Positions 17,358 to 26,965 of a DNA stretch of 64,000 nucleotides are shown one piece after another (positions within the stretch are counted from its first letter, which is position 1; each line of letters begins with the position of its first letter). The notes beneath the pieces were generated by a model. It was not told the DNA's origin, searched no databases, and saw nothing but the letters and a program-made list of their open reading frames with translations. The DNA is from Aggregatibacter segnis ATCC 33393 (GTDB taxonomy: Bacteria > Pseudomonadota > Gammaproteobacteria > Enterobacterales > Pasteurellaceae), in assembly GCF_000185305.1 (NCBI RefSeq), contig NZ_GL622200.1, positions 1,598,280 to 1,662,279 of the forward strand. The letters run 5' to 3'. The translations under genes were made by a program, and so were the position numbers.

Positions 17358-18602
17358 ATGACACATACAACACAAGCTCCAATTACGGAGCAACAGAGTT
17401 CCGTTAAACAAGCGTTTGTGGGTTTACAAATGCTATTCGTTGCCTTTGGTGCATTGGTTTTAGTACCGTTAATTACCGGATTAGATGCCAATACCGCCTT
17501 GCTCACCGCTGGTATCGGTACCTTATTATTCCAACTTTGCACCGGCAAACAAGTGCCGATTTTCTTGGCGTCTTCTTTTGCCTTTATTGCCCCGATTCAA
17601 TACGGCGTCGCCACTTGGGGTATTCCGGCTACCATGGGCGGTTTAGCCTGTGCCGGTTTGGTTTATTTAGCGCTGAGTACATTAGTCAAATTGCGTGGTG
17701 CTGCGGCATTAGAACGCATTTTTCCTCCTGTGGTTGTAGGCCCCGTTATTATTATCATCGGTATGGGCTTAGCACCGGTCGCCGTCGATATGGCTCTCGG
17801 TAAAAATAACGCTTACCAATACAATGATGCTGTTTTAGTGTCTATGGTAACCCTCATCACAACCTTGTGCGTGGCGGTCTTCTCCAAAGGGCTAATGAAA
17901 CTTATCCCAATTATGTTCGGTATCACCGTCGGTTATGTTCTATGCCTTTTCATGGGGCTCATTAATTTCCAACCGGTTTTAGAGGCGCCTTGGTTTAGTT
18001 TGCCAAACATCACCACACCTGAATTTAAATTGGAAGCCATTTTATATTTACTGCCAATTGCCATTGCACCCGCCGTGGAGCACGTAGGCGGCATTATGGC
18101 GATTAGTTCCGTCACCGGCAAAGACTTCATCAAAAAACCTGGCTTACATCGCACTTTATTGGGTGATGGTATCGCAACGAGCGCAGCATCATTATTAGGT
18201 GGTCCACCAAATACGACCTATGCAGAAGTCACAGGTGCGGTCATGCTAACCCGTAATTTCAATCCAAATATCATGACTTGGGCGGCAGTCTGGGCAATTG
18301 CTATTTCCTTCTGTGGAAAAGTCGGTGCCTTTTTATCTACCATCCCAACCATTGTAATGGGCGGTATCATGATGTTGGTATTCGGATCCATTGCTGTTGT
18401 GGGTATGAGCACCCTAATCCGCGCCAAAGTCGATGTCACCGAGGCACGTAACCTTTGCATCATTGCGGTGGTCATGACATTTGGTATCGGTAACATGTTC
18501 GTTGATGTCGGTGGCGTATCCTTAAAAGGAATCAGCCTTTGTGCCGTGGTTGCTATCATTTTGAACTTGGTATTACCTAAAGCGAAAAACGAAGCCGCAT
18601 AA
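17358..18602 (+). CDS. uraA: Uracil permease
   Basis: 414 residues, NCS2 (nucleobase:cation symporter 2) family. About 14 hydrophobic segments can be seen. Family motifs include FLASSFAFIAPI, VVGPVIIIIGMGLAPVAVDMAL and the binding-site helix region APAVEHVGGIMAISSVTGKDF with the conserved glutamate, followed by GGPPNTTYAEVTGAV. It imports uracil by proton symport and works with upp upstream. The order upp-uraA-hda is common in gammaproteobacteria. Confidence 0.95.
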   Translation: MTHTTQAPITEQQSSVKQAFVGLQMLFVAFGALVLVPLITGLDANTALLTAGIGTLLFQLCTGKQVPIFLASSFAFIAPIQYGVATWGIPATMGGLACAGLVYLALSTLVKLRGAAALERIFPPVVVGPVIIIIGMGLAPVAVDMALGKNNAYQYNDAVLVSMVTLITTLCVAVFSKGLMKLIPIMFGITVGYVLCLFMGLINFQPVLEAPWFSLPNITTPEFKLEAILYLLPIAIAPAVEHVGGIMAISSVTGKDFIKKPGLHRTLLGDGIATSAASLLGGPPNTTYAEVTGAVMLTRNFNPNIMTWAAVWAIAISFCGKVGAFLSTIPTIVMGGIMMLVFGSIAVVGMSTLIRAKVDVTEARNLCIIAVVMTFGIGNMFVDVGGVSLKGISLCAVVAIILNLVLPKAKNEAA

Positions 18603-18617
18603 AACGCATATGTAACA

Positions 18618-18656
18618 GTCATTAGCGGAAAGGAAAAATATCCGCTAATGACTTTC
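18618..18656 (+). terminator. Hairpin after uraA, possible weak terminator
   Basis: Perfect 12-bp stem GTCATTAGCGGA / TCCGCTAATGAC with an 11-base loop, but only TTTCT after it. Some read-through into hda is likely. Confidence 0.65.
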
Positions 18657-18716
18657 TAATTTTAAAAATTTCGTTTATTCTTACCGCACTTTATTTCAGC
18701 ATTTTCGGTATTTGAT

Positions 18717-19421
18717 TTGAGCGAGCCATATTTCCAACTTCCTCTCCCCATCCATCAATTTGATAATGACACCCTGGAAAATTTCTACGCGGAAAACAAT
18801 CAGCTTCTGCTCAGCTCGCTACAAAAAAACTTTTCCCATCTCAACCAACCTTTTTTCTATCTTTGGGGTCAGCGTAGTTGCGGGAAAAGCCATCTATTAA
18901 AAGCCATTTGTCATCATTACCTAACGCATCAACGCCCTGCCTTATACGTGCCTTTGAATAAAGCACAATATTTCTCTCCGGCAGTACTGGAAAATCTAGA
19001 GCAACAAGAATTAGTGTGTTTGGATGATTTACAAGAGGTGATAGGAAATCCGGATTGGGAGCTGGCCATTTTCGATTTAATTAATCGAATCCGAGAAACC
19101 GGAAAAACGCTTTTAGTGATCAGCGCGGATCAATCTCCGACCAATTTATCGGCTCATTTACCGGATTTGGCGTCTCGTCTAACATGGGGCGAAGTGTATC
19201 AATTAATGCCGTTAAATGATCAACAAAAAATAACTGTCTTACAACTGGCGGCACATCAACGCGGCATTGAATTACCTGACGAAACCGCCAATTTTCTCTT
19301 CAAACGTTTAGAACGCGATATGAAAACCTTATTTAATGCGTTAGAAAAACTCGATCAGGCCTCATTACAGGCGCAACGTAAACTAACGATTCCCTTCGTT
19401 AAAGAGATTTTATCTTTATAG
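18717..19421 (+). CDS. hda: Hda, DnaA regulatory inactivator
   Basis: 234 residues, close to E. coli Hda (233). The start is TTG at 18717 (SEPYFQLPLPIHQFD), since that is where the conserved clamp-binding N terminus QLPLPI begins and no ATG is available. The AAA+ domain carries WGQRSCGKSHLLKAICHHY (Walker A), LVCLDDLQEVIG (Walker B) and a sensor region. Hda with the sliding clamp promotes hydrolysis of DnaA-bound ATP after initiation. E. coli hda also starts at a non-ATG codon (CTG), so weak translation may be a kept trait. It ends 6 bases from the convergent gene downstream. Confidence 0.93.
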   Translation: MSEPYFQLPLPIHQFDNDTLENFYAENNQLLLSSLQKNFSHLNQPFFYLWGQRSCGKSHLLKAICHHYLTHQRPALYVPLNKAQYFSPAVLENLEQQELVCLDDLQEVIGNPDWELAIFDLINRIRETGKTLLVISADQSPTNLSAHLPDLASRLTWGEVYQLMPLNDQQKITVLQLAAHQRGIELPDETANFLFKRLERDMKTLFNALEKLDQASLQAQRKLTIPFVKEILSL

Positions 19422-19427
19422 TGGCAG

Positions 19428-19880
19428 TTACAGCCATCTCCGCGTACGCCGACAATAGTCTGTAAACGCAGCCCCAAATAAACGCTTGAGCCCTTTTTCT
19501 TCCGGTTTAATTTGAAACTTAGTGACGTACCAAATAAATAACCCCACGCCAAACAACGCCGACAGTGAACCGAGATAAACCATCCAAGCCAATAAAATAA
19601 AAACAAAGCTGAGATACATTGGATTTCTACTCAATCGATAAACACCACCGGTGACTAATTGAGAAGCCGTTTTAAGTTGAAAGGGATTCAAGGTTGTTTT
19701 CGCCAATAAAAATTGCAAAACACTGGCTGCCCCAATGGCGCAACCCATTCCGCCGAATACCATCACCAACCCCAAAGAAGAGGGAAATTGCAGAACAGGC
19801 GGAAGGCATTTCATCAACAATGCACAAAAAACAAAAATTAACGGTGGTGGAACCAGAATGTGGCGTTTATTCAATGACAT
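19428..19880 (-). CDS. Isoprenylcysteine carboxyl methyltransferase-like membrane protein
   Basis: 150 residues from the second ATG (19878-19880), which has AAGG at a better distance than the ATG six bases upstream. Four hydrophobic segments are visible. The family signature is LVTGGVYRLSRNPMYLSFVFILLAW, with the Arg-Asn-Pro-Met-Tyr stretch that binds S-adenosylmethionine in the ICMT/phospholipid methyltransferase group. Bacterial members are little studied; the substrate is unknown. It stands between convergent hda and the terminator of yfgM, so it is probably monocistronic. Confidence 0.75.
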   Translation of the reverse strand: MSLNKRHILVPPPLIFVFCALLMKCLPPVLQFPSSLGLVMVFGGMGCAIGAASVLQFLLAKTTLNPFQLKTASQLVTGGVYRLSRNPMYLSFVFILLAWMVYLGSLSALFGVGLFIWYVTKFQIKPEEKGLKRLFGAAFTDYCRRTRRWL

Positions 19881-19906
19881 AGACATACCTTATTCAGGAC
19901 AAAAGA

Positions 19907-19929
19907 AAGGCTTGGGAAAACCAAGCCTT
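19907..19929 (-). terminator. Terminator after yfgM
   Basis: Stem AAGGCTTGG / CCAAGCCTT with a 5-base loop immediately after the yfgM stop; T-rich on the minus-strand side. Confidence 0.8.
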
Positions 19930-19934
19930 AAAAA

Positions 19935-20549
19935 CTATAAATTATTTAACCGTACTTGAATGAGTTGTTGCTCTAACGGCGTAGCATTCTGTTGAGCTTG
20001 TTGATAAGCGCTTTTCGCTGCATCCTTATCGCCTTTCGCCAACTGAATATCGCCGACCAACATATTCTTAGCGCCATTCCAAGCTTGCTCTTTCACTAAT
20101 TTCAAACTTTCCAACGCAGGATCAAATTGCCCAAGTTGGAATTGCACCGCAGCCAAACGTAATGCACTGACAGAAGATAAAACATCATCCGTTGATTGTG
20201 CTACTGCCTGTTTTAACGCGTCTTCAGCCTGTGCAAAATCTTGATTCTCTACCGCAATCTTTGCTTTATCTAACAACGCTAACACCGCATAGCCGGTTTT
20301 CTCATTATTTTTGATAAATTGAGAAAACTGCTCTTCTTGTGCTTTCGGATCTTTTGCATAGTTAAACAACACTTGCTCATACTCGGCAGAGGCATTGTGG
20401 ATTTTCTGTAACTGATGAGATTGCCAGTAGTTCCAACCGAATACGCCACCAAATGCAATGACAAAACAAACAATAATAAACTTATAGTTTTCTTGCCACC
20501 ACGCTTTAATAGCACTGAGTTCTTGTTCTTCTTCAATGGTATACGCCAT
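19935..20549 (-). CDS. yfgM: YfgM, membrane-anchored TPR protein of the Sec translocon
   Basis: 204 residues. A short cytosolic N terminus (MAYTIEEEQELSAIKAWWQENYKF) precedes one membrane segment (about 24-42), then a periplasmic region of TPR-like helices (FAQAEDALKQAVAQS, FDPALESLKLVKEQAW). In E. coli YfgM partners with PpiD at SecYEG; ppiD is at 14.6 kb here. It is 9 bases after hisS and ends the operon at a clear terminator. Confidence 0.9.
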   Translation of the reverse strand: MAYTIEEEQELSAIKAWWQENYKFIIVCFVIAFGGVFGWNYWQSHQLQKIHNASAEYEQVLFNYAKDPKAQEEQFSQFIKNNEKTGYAVLALLDKAKIAVENQDFAQAEDALKQAVAQSTDDVLSSVSALRLAAVQFQLGQFDPALESLKLVKEQAWNGAKNMLVGDIQLAKGDKDAAKSAYQQAQQNATPLEQQLIQVRLNNL

Positions 20550-20558
20550 GTTTTTTCC

Positions 20559-21836
20559 TTATTTGAATGTGTTTTGAATGTGATTAATGATGTCGCCTAA
20601 TGCCACAACCGCTTGTTCACTATGTTGCAACAAGTTTTTTACCACCACTTGTTGGTTTTTCACTTCATCTTCGCCGATGACCAAGGCTAACTTCGCTCCA
20701 CTTTTATCGGCTCGTTTAAATTGTTTTTTGAAATTCCCGCCACTGCAGTGTAAAAGCGTACGTAAGTGCGGTAATTCTGAACGAAGTTTTTCCGCCAAAT
20801 TAAAGGCTGCTACGGTAGTGCCTTCGCCTTGATAAACGATGTAAATATCCACCGCACTTGGCAAGGTAATCTGTGTATTCACTTCCTGTACCAACAGGAC
20901 TAAACGCTCCAAGCCCATAGCAAAGCCAACACCACTTGTGGCATGACCGCCTAGCTGTTCAACCAACCCATCGTAACGACCACCACCGCAGACGGTACCT
21001 TGCGCGCCTAAAGCGGATGTCACCCATTCAAATACGGTTTTGTTGTAATAATCCAAGCCGCGCACTAATTTTTGATTGATTTCGTATTGAATCCCTAAAT
21101 TATCAAGCAAGGCGCATAATTGCGCAAAATGTTCGCGGGAATCATCGTCAAGATAATCGTGTAATTTCGGTGCATCATTTAGCACTTCTTGAACACGTTG
21201 ATCTTTACTGTCCAAAATCCGTAACGGATTGGTGGTTAAACGACGTTTGCTGTCTTCATCTAAAATATCGATGTGATTTTGTAAAAAATCGACTAAGGCT
21301 TGACGATAATTTTTACGCGCCTCTAATGAACCGATGGAGTTAAGTTGAAGCGTAACATGGTCAAAAATGCCTAAATCCTTCCATAAACGGGCGGTTAAGG
21401 CGATAAGCTCCGCATCAATTTCCGGATTAGGAATCCCGAAAATCTCCACGCCCACTTGATGGAACTGACGATAACGACCTTTTTGCGGACGTTCATAACG
21501 GAACATCGGCCCCATATACCATAAACGTTGTTCTTGGTTGTACAACAAACCGTGCTCGATACCGGCGCGAACACAACCTGCCGTGCCTTCCGGACGCAAA
21601 GTCAAACTTTCTTCATCACGGTCATCAAACGTAAACATTTCTTTTTCCACCACATCGGTGACTTCACCGATAGCGCGGGCGAATAACGGTGTGCTTTCCA
21701 CAATTGGCATACGGATTTCCGCGTAACCATACGCACTTAAAACAGACCGCACTTTATTTTCAACCCATTGCCATAGCGGGGTTTCTGTTGGTAAGCAATC
21801 GTTCATTCCACGAATTGCCTGAATAGTTTTTGCCAC
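20559..21836 (-). CDS. hisS: Histidyl-tRNA synthetase
   Basis: 425 residues, class II. Motif 2 region [22 protein letters not shown], the histidine A motif [15 protein letters not shown], and motif 3 [14 protein letters not shown] with [11 protein letters not shown] are all present, followed by the C-terminal anticodon-binding domain. It charges tRNA-His. It is preceded by ispG (25 bases) and followed by yfgM, as in other gammaproteobacteria. Confidence 0.97.
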   Translation of the reverse strand: MAKTIQAIRGMNDCLPTETPLWQWVENKVRSVLSAYGYAEIRMPIVESTPLFARAIGEVTDVVEKEMFTFDDRDEESLTLRPEGTAGCVRAGIEHGLLYNQEQRLWYMGPMFRYERPQKGRYRQFHQVGVEIFGIPNPEIDAELIALTARLWKDLGIFDHVTLQLNSIGSLEARKNYRQALVDFLQNHIDILDEDSKRRLTTNPLRILDSKDQRVQEVLNDAPKLHDYLDDDSREHFAQLCALLDNLGIQYEINQKLVRGLDYYNKTVFEWVTSALGAQGTVCGGGRYDGLVEQLGGHATSGVGFAMGLERLVLLVQEVNTQITLPSAVDIYIVYQGEGTTVAAFNLAEKLRSELPHLRTLLHCSGGNFKKQFKRADKSGAKLALVIGEDEVKNQQVVVKNLLQHSEQAVVALGDIINHIQNTFK

Positions 21837-21861
21837 AATAACTTCCTGTGTTTATAAAAAA

Positions 21862-22965
21862 TTAAAGAATACGATTTTTAGGATCTTGCTGCGCAACACG
21901 GGCGCGAATTTTTGCTTCTAATTGATTAATTAAATCATCGTTATCAAAACGTTCTTTCTGGCGCTCACCATCAAGATAATAGCCGCTTTTCTTATTGCCG
22001 CCGGTAACGCCTAAATCAGACACCAACGCCTCTCCCGGGCCATTGACGACACAACCGATAATTGACACATCCATCGGCGTAATAATATCTTCTAAACGTT
22101 GTTCGAGCGCATTTACCGTGCCAATTACATCAAATTCTTGACGGGAACAGGTTGGGCAAGCAATAAAGTTAATGCCACGAGAACGGATACGGAGTGATTT
22201 TAAAATATCAAAACCGACTTTGATTTCTTCCACCGGATCGGCGGCTAAAGACACCCGCAACGTATCACCAATACCTTCAGCCAATAACATACCTAATCCG
22301 ATGGCAGATTTCACTGCACCGGCACGCGCACCACCGGCTTCAGTAATACCTAAATGCAACGGCTGTTTAATCGCCTTGGCAAGTAAACGATAGGATTCCA
22401 CCGCCAAATACACATCCGAGGCTTTAACACTCACTTTAAATTGATCGAAGTTCAAACGATCTAAAATTTCAACATGGCGCAATGCCGATTCCAACAATGC
22501 TTGTGGCGTCGGTTCACCGTATTTTTCCTGAATGTCTTTTTCCAGTGAACCGGCATTCACCCCAATACGAATGGGGATATTTTTATCTTTCGCGCAATCC
22601 ACTACGGCGCGAATACGATCTTCACGTCCGATATTACCCGGATTGATGCGCAAGCAGTCCACACCATATTCAGCGACTTTCAGCGCAATGCGGTAATCAA
22701 AATGAATATCAGCGACTAATGGCACGCTCACTTGCTGCTTGATTAATTTGAAGGCTTCCGCGGCTTCCATCGTCGGCACGGACACACGCACAATATCGGC
22801 ACCCACGCGCTCTAAGGATTTGATTTGCGCGACAGTGGCTTCAACATCGGTAGTTCGTGTGTTGGTCATCGACTGTACTGCAATCGGTGCATCACCACCG
22901 ATGGGTACCTTCCCCACATAAATTTTCGTGGATTCTCTACGTTGAATTTTTGGCTTTTCTAACAT
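21862..22965 (-). CDS. ispG: 4-hydroxy-3-methylbut-2-enyl diphosphate synthase
   Basis: 367 residues from the ATG at 22963-22965 ([18 protein letters not shown]), which matches the family N terminus; upstream ATGs would run into rodZ. The TIM-barrel part has [18 protein letters not shown] and [11 protein letters not shown]. The 4Fe-4S cysteines lie in [13 protein letters not shown] and [14 protein letters not shown]. It performs the next-to-last step of the MEP isoprenoid pathway; the last enzyme, IspH, is at 30 kb in this window. Ten bases after rodZ in the same operon. Confidence 0.96.
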   Translation of the reverse strand: MLEKPKIQRRESTKIYVGKVPIGGDAPIAVQSMTNTRTTDVEATVAQIKSLERVGADIVRVSVPTMEAAEAFKLIKQQVSVPLVADIHFDYRIALKVAEYGVDCLRINPGNIGREDRIRAVVDCAKDKNIPIRIGVNAGSLEKDIQEKYGEPTPQALLESALRHVEILDRLNFDQFKVSVKASDVYLAVESYRLLAKAIKQPLHLGITEAGGARAGAVKSAIGLGMLLAEGIGDTLRVSLAADPVEEIKVGFDILKSLRIRSRGINFIACPTCSRQEFDVIGTVNALEQRLEDIITPMDVSIIGCVVNGPGEALVSDLGVTGGNKKSGYYLDGERQKERFDNDDLINQLEAKIRARVAQQDPKNRIL

Positions 22966-22975
22966 TATTCGCCCA

Positions 22976-24007
22976 TTATTGAGGTAATTTAAATTTTGCG
23001 ACACGCCCATCAAGTGTTAATGGAAAAACTTCGCCTTTATAAATAATTTTGACATTCCCCGGCGCACCGATAATTAAAGAATAAGGCTCTTCTTCGTTGA
23101 AACTTAACACATCGCCTTGCTTATATTCTTTTTGTGCCAACACCTTACGATTTTTGTCTTTTACACTAATCCAGCAATTGCCGATCACTTCAATGTATAA
23201 ATTATCTTTTGTCGCGACCGCAGAAACGCTTGAGTTTTCCACCGCACTTTCTGTTGAGGAAGATGTTACCGTGGTTTCCATTGTTGCACTTTCAGGCATA
23301 CTTGCCACTTGCTCTGTACCGTTGATTTTACTCATTTCAGATTGCAACACATTTGCCGGTGCGACTTCGGTTTCAACAACTACTGGTGTCGCAACCACAT
23401 TCTCTTGCGGCTTAACTTCAACAGTAGCCTCAGCCGCTACCGGTTCAACAAGATGATTTTCTGCCTGACTAATCGGTTGCGTCACCACAGACACATTATC
23501 AACATTGGTTACTGTCGCTGGCGTTTCTGTTGAGAACTGGGTATAAGAATTCACTAAATTGTCGCGCTCTGCATTGGATTGCTGATGGCTTTCCCACCAC
23601 CACATGCCTGTCATGCCAAGCACCACAAGTACAACTAAGGCGGTTAAATAACCTACCCAACGATTATGAGAGGAATATTGATTAACAGAGCTGGTCGCAC
23701 GAGCATTTTTACCTAAGTCATTTTGTTGCTCGTCACCAAAATCAATCACATTCAGCCATTCGCTGTCAGCAATCTTGAGAAATTTTGCATAGCTACGCAC
23801 ATAACCACGAACAAAAGTTGCAGGCGTTGAGTGATGAATAAATCGGTTATTTTCAATATCTTGCAGAATTGAAGGTCGTAATGAAATGGCTTGAGAAACG
23901 GCTTCCAATGAAAGATTTAAAGCTTCTCTTGCCAAACGAAATTTATCACCAACGGTGATTTCTTGTGCACTATGTTGTGCTTCTTGAGTTGTTTTAGATG
24001 TATTCAT
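22976..24007 (-). CDS. rodZ: RodZ cell-shape protein
   Basis: 343 residues. An N-terminal helix-turn-helix (about 20-85, [35 protein letters not shown]) binds MreB in this family. One membrane segment lies at about 117-138 ([22 protein letters not shown]). A long Thr/Val/Glu-rich periplasmic linker follows, then a C-terminal beta domain from about 260 ([23 protein letters not shown]). It links MreB to the wall elongation machinery. It sits between pilW and ispG on the minus strand. Confidence 0.93.
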   Translation of the reverse strand: MNTSKTTQEAQHSAQEITVGDKFRLAREALNLSLEAVSQAISLRPSILQDIENNRFIHHSTPATFVRGYVRSYAKFLKIADSEWLNVIDFGDEQQNDLGKNARATSSVNQYSSHNRWVGYLTALVVLVVLGMTGMWWWESHQQSNAERDNLVNSYTQFSTETPATVTNVDNVSVVTQPISQAENHLVEPVAAEATVEVKPQENVVATPVVVETEVAPANVLQSEMSKINGTEQVASMPESATMETTVTSSSTESAVENSSVSAVATKDNLYIEVIGNCWISVKDKNRKVLAQKEYKQGDVLSFNEEEPYSLIIGAPGNVKIIYKGEVFPLTLDGRVAKFKLPQ

Positions 24008-24222
24008 AGGAATGGTATTTTTAGCTAAAAATTAAGTGCTAAAGTTTAAGGTGGTAAGGCTGGTTTTGCAACAGTTATATGGCGTTATTGTTATCTGAAA
24101 TGGAAATTGTCACACCAGTCAAAATCAATTTTAAATGGCATTTTTACCCATTTCCGGAGAACAAAAGCAATCGCAAAATAACCGCCTAAAAATACCAATA
24201 AAAATGACCGCACTTTGATCGA

Positions 24223-24774
24223 CTATTTAGCGCGTAACGCTAATTTCTTTGCCCGTTCCGGTTCCATTTTTTCAAGTATTAACAGATTTTCCTGATAAAC
24301 CATTAAATCCTTTGCTGACAAAGCACAGAGTGCAAGATTTTCATAAGTATCACCCTGCCGATAATAATTAGGCGCCTTTAATGCTTTATAGAATTGCTCA
24401 TAGGCGGCAGAATATTTACCTTGCAAACAAAGAAAGGTACCGAAATTGTTGAAAACATCACCTTGTTTTTTATCTAACTTAATGGCAGTCAAATAGGCTT
24501 GTTCTGCCTGAATCACATCGCCCTGTTGCTGATAAAAATAAGCGCGCGCCGCATGTACTAAATAATAACCTGGCGCATAAGAAATCGCCCTGTCTAAATT
24601 TGCCTTGGCTTGGTTGTGATCCCCTTGCTGCAAATAGCCTAATGCCAATTCAACACGGGCTTTTGCCGCCTGTTGTTTATCAAAATCAGATGATACCTGT
24701 TGAGAAACACAGGCAGAAAAAAGAAAGGGGAAAATAAACGGTATGATTCGAGTAAAGAACGAGAAATGAACCAT
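24223..24774 (-). CDS. pilW: PilW/PilF-type TPR lipoprotein for type IV pilus assembly
   Basis: 183 residues. The signal peptide ends in a lipobox LFSAC at about residues 18-22, so it should be an outer-membrane lipoprotein. Several TPR repeats follow (ARVELALGYLQQGDHNQAKANLDRAISYAPG, AEQAYLTAIKLDKKQGDVFNNFGTFLCLQGKYSAAYEQF). In the family it helps the pilus secretin assemble. The H. influenzae counterpart (pilF2, as I recall) is needed for type IV pili and transformation. It follows rlmN by 24 bases. Confidence 0.85.
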   Translation of the reverse strand: MVHFSFFTRIIPFIFPFLFSACVSQQVSSDFDKQQAAKARVELALGYLQQGDHNQAKANLDRAISYAPGYYLVHAARAYFYQQQGDVIQAEQAYLTAIKLDKKQGDVFNNFGTFLCLQGKYSAAYEQFYKALKAPNYYRQGDTYENLALCALSAKDLMVYQENLLILEKMEPERAKKLALRAK

Positions 24775-24798
24775 TTATTTTCCTCCGAGTTTGAATGG

Positions 24799-25953
24799 TT
24801 ACTGAACTTGAACGGCAATCGCCTCGCCAAAACGTTTTTTCTGTGCAGTACGTTTAGTCCGGTCAATGACATCGCCGGCTAATTGTCCGCAAGCAGCATC
24901 AATATCATCACCACGGGTTTTTCGTACAATCACCGTTAAACCGTATTCCATCAAGGTTTTTTGGAATCGGTCAATACGCGTATTAGAACTTTTCGCATAA
25001 GGCGCTTCTGGGAATGGGTTCCATGGAATCAAATTGATTTTACACGGCGTATTTTTTAACACTTCCGCTAATTGATGAGCATGTTCCACATGATCATTCA
25101 CATGATCCAACATGACATATTCAATCGTTACTTTGCCGTGGTTGGCGTTAGAAACGCTTAAATAGCGATTCACCGAATCAATCAAGGTTTTGATATTGTA
25201 TTTTTTGTTTAGTGGCACGATTTCATCACGCAATTCATCGTTTGGAGCATGCAAGGAAATCGCCAACGCCACATCGATCATTTTGCTTAAATTATCAAGC
25301 GCCGGCACAACACCGGACGTCGATAATGTCACGCGACGTTTGGATAAACCGTAGGCAAAATCGTCCAACATAATTTCCATCGCCGGCACCACATTCGCCA
25401 CATTCAGCAACGGTTCGCCCATGCCCATCATCACCACATTGGTAATCGGACGCACGCCGGTGACACCGAAATTGCCGATGATTTTCGATGCGCGCCACAC
25501 TTGCCCAATAATTTCTGACACCGTTAAATTACGGTTAAAACCTTGTTGTGCGGTCGAACAAAAAGTACAAGCTAATGCGCAGCCAACCTGTGAAGAAACA
25601 CATAACGTGGCGCGATCCGCTTCCGGAATGTACACGGTTTCCACTTGCTGATCGCCGACCTGCATCGCCCATTTAATCGTGCCATCGGCAGAACGCTGTT
25701 CCACCGCCACTTCCGGTGCTTTAATTTCTGCCACAGATTTTAATTTTTCCCGTAGCTTTTTGTTTAAATTGGTCATATTGTCGAAATTGTCTTCACCAAA
25801 ATGGTAAATCCATTTCACCAACTGATCCGCACGGAACGGTTTTTCACCTAATTCGGCAAAAAATTCACGCATTTGCGCACGGGTTAAATTCATTAAATTG
25901 ACTTTTTTTGCCGGTTCGGCAACAGCTTGCGCTGATACTGTTTGTTCTGACAT
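24799..25953 (-). CDS. rlmN: RlmN, 23S rRNA A2503 / tRNA A37 C2-methyltransferase
   Basis: 384 residues. The radical-SAM cluster motif is CALACTFC at about residues 125-132, the S-adenosylmethionine GGE-like motif is MGMGEPLLN, and the C-terminal methyl-carrying cysteine lies in AACGQLAGD. It methylates A2503 of 23S rRNA and A37 of some tRNAs, aiding translation fidelity. First gene of the rlmN-pilW-rodZ-ispG-hisS-yfgM run, an order that matches my recollection of H. influenzae. Confidence 0.95.
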   Translation of the reverse strand: MSEQTVSAQAVAEPAKKVNLMNLTRAQMREFFAELGEKPFRADQLVKWIYHFGEDNFDNMTNLNKKLREKLKSVAEIKAPEVAVEQRSADGTIKWAMQVGDQQVETVYIPEADRATLCVSSQVGCALACTFCSTAQQGFNRNLTVSEIIGQVWRASKIIGNFGVTGVRPITNVVMMGMGEPLLNVANVVPAMEIMLDDFAYGLSKRRVTLSTSGVVPALDNLSKMIDVALAISLHAPNDELRDEIVPLNKKYNIKTLIDSVNRYLSVSNANHGKVTIEYVMLDHVNDHVEHAHQLAEVLKNTPCKINLIPWNPFPEAPYAKSSNTRIDRFQKTLMEYGLTVIVRKTRGDDIDAACGQLAGDVIDRTKRTAQKKRFGEAIAVQVQ

Positions 25954-26191
25954 GGAGCCTCGTTATTACACATTACGGCGGATACCGAAATTCTTGGTGA
26001 TATTTTAAACAATAGAAAAAAATAAGGGTGCGATTGTACTGATTTCGGTTTCATTAATCTAGCGATTTTGTATGCACCGCACAAACGTTCAGAAAAATGA
26101 CCGCACTTTTTTGTGAAGCAGATCGAGAAACGAGAAAAAAGAAGGTGTTTTTTAAGGGAAATGAGCCACAATGACGTAATAAACGGCACTG

Positions 26192-26710
26192 TCAATTTTC
26201 TTCATTTTCCAGCCCAATCCAATTTAATTGGGTTTTACATTTTCGACAGAAATACACCGCACTTTCACGCTGAATTTTATTATGACGACGGATACTGAGC
26301 TGATGTGTTTGACAAGCACAATGGTACGTGAAGGTTTTTCCTTGCACGGAAGATAAATCAAATTGGTGATAGGTTTCCGCCGGCAAATGGAATATCTCTT
26401 GCATCACAAATTGCCATTCTTTGCCATGAGGTTGCACATGCCCGTAATGTTGATAAACCACAATATGTGCCAACTCATGCAATGCAACTTGATAAATAAA
26501 TTGTTCCGAGTTTTCCAACAATAAAGTGCGGTTAAAATTGATGGTATTTCGTTGTAAATAGGCGACACCGGCCTTGACACCTTTTAATTCATAATGAATT
26601 TGCGGAGGCATAAAAGCTTGTTTGAAATATTCTTCCGCCATCTGTAAACCCTGTTGAATACGGCGGAGAATTTGCATTTTTACAATGCGAAAATGATGTT
26701 CAGTGTTCAT
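26192..26710 (-). CDS. sprT: SprT-family zinc metalloprotease-like protein
   Basis: 172 residues from the ATG at 26708-26710 (MNTEHHF); an upstream GTG reading adds 15 residues largely made from uptake-signal sequence and is less likely. The metal site is [21 protein letters not shown], giving HExxH plus a third histidine. A C-terminal zinc ribbon has [10 protein letters not shown] and [10 protein letters not shown]. Bacterial SprT is of uncertain role; the human relative Spartan repairs DNA-protein crosslinks. Divergent from the autotransporter gene downstream. Confidence 0.85.
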   Translation of the reverse strand: MNTEHHFRIVKMQILRRIQQGLQMAEEYFKQAFMPPQIHYELKGVKAGVAYLQRNTINFNRTLLLENSEQFIYQVALHELAHIVVYQHYGHVQPHGKEWQFVMQEIFHLPAETYHQFDLSSVQGKTFTYHCACQTHQLSIRRHNKIQRESAVYFCRKCKTQLNWIGLENEEN

Positions 26711-26887
26711 AACAAATAAAGTGCGATTAAAGATCGCAGTATTTTTTAACCGCACTTTAACATAGACAGATAATAAATACTGTTGAATGTATTATTTTTA
26801 AATTTAATTTAATAAAAAATCCAACTTATTTCTTTAATTTCAACAAGTTATAAAAACCATATTTTACATGTATAAAATCAGATTTTC

Positions 26888-26896
26888 TGATATAAT
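26888..26896 (+). promoter_or_regulatory. Extended -10 promoter of the autotransporter gene
   Basis: TGATATAAT is a TGn plus perfect TATAAT, about 70 bases before the start codon in a very AT-rich leader. The best -35 (TTTACA at 26863) is too far, which fits an extended -10 promoter. Confidence 0.6.
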
Positions 26897-26965
26897 TCGC
26901 GCAATTTTTGTACTAACAAAAATGTCCTTTTCTATTTTATACAACATAACAAGAGGAAACATATT

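Noticed and set aside
19428..20600. Plus-strand ORFs opposite yfgM, hisS and the methyltransferase gene
   Set aside because: Shadows of well-supported minus-strand genes.
22966..23013. Longer ispG start
   Set aside because: It would overlap the end of rodZ and adds residues absent from the family.
25954..26191. CRP-S site before rlmN
   Set aside because: TGCGAT at about 26030 has no matching second half at the right distance.
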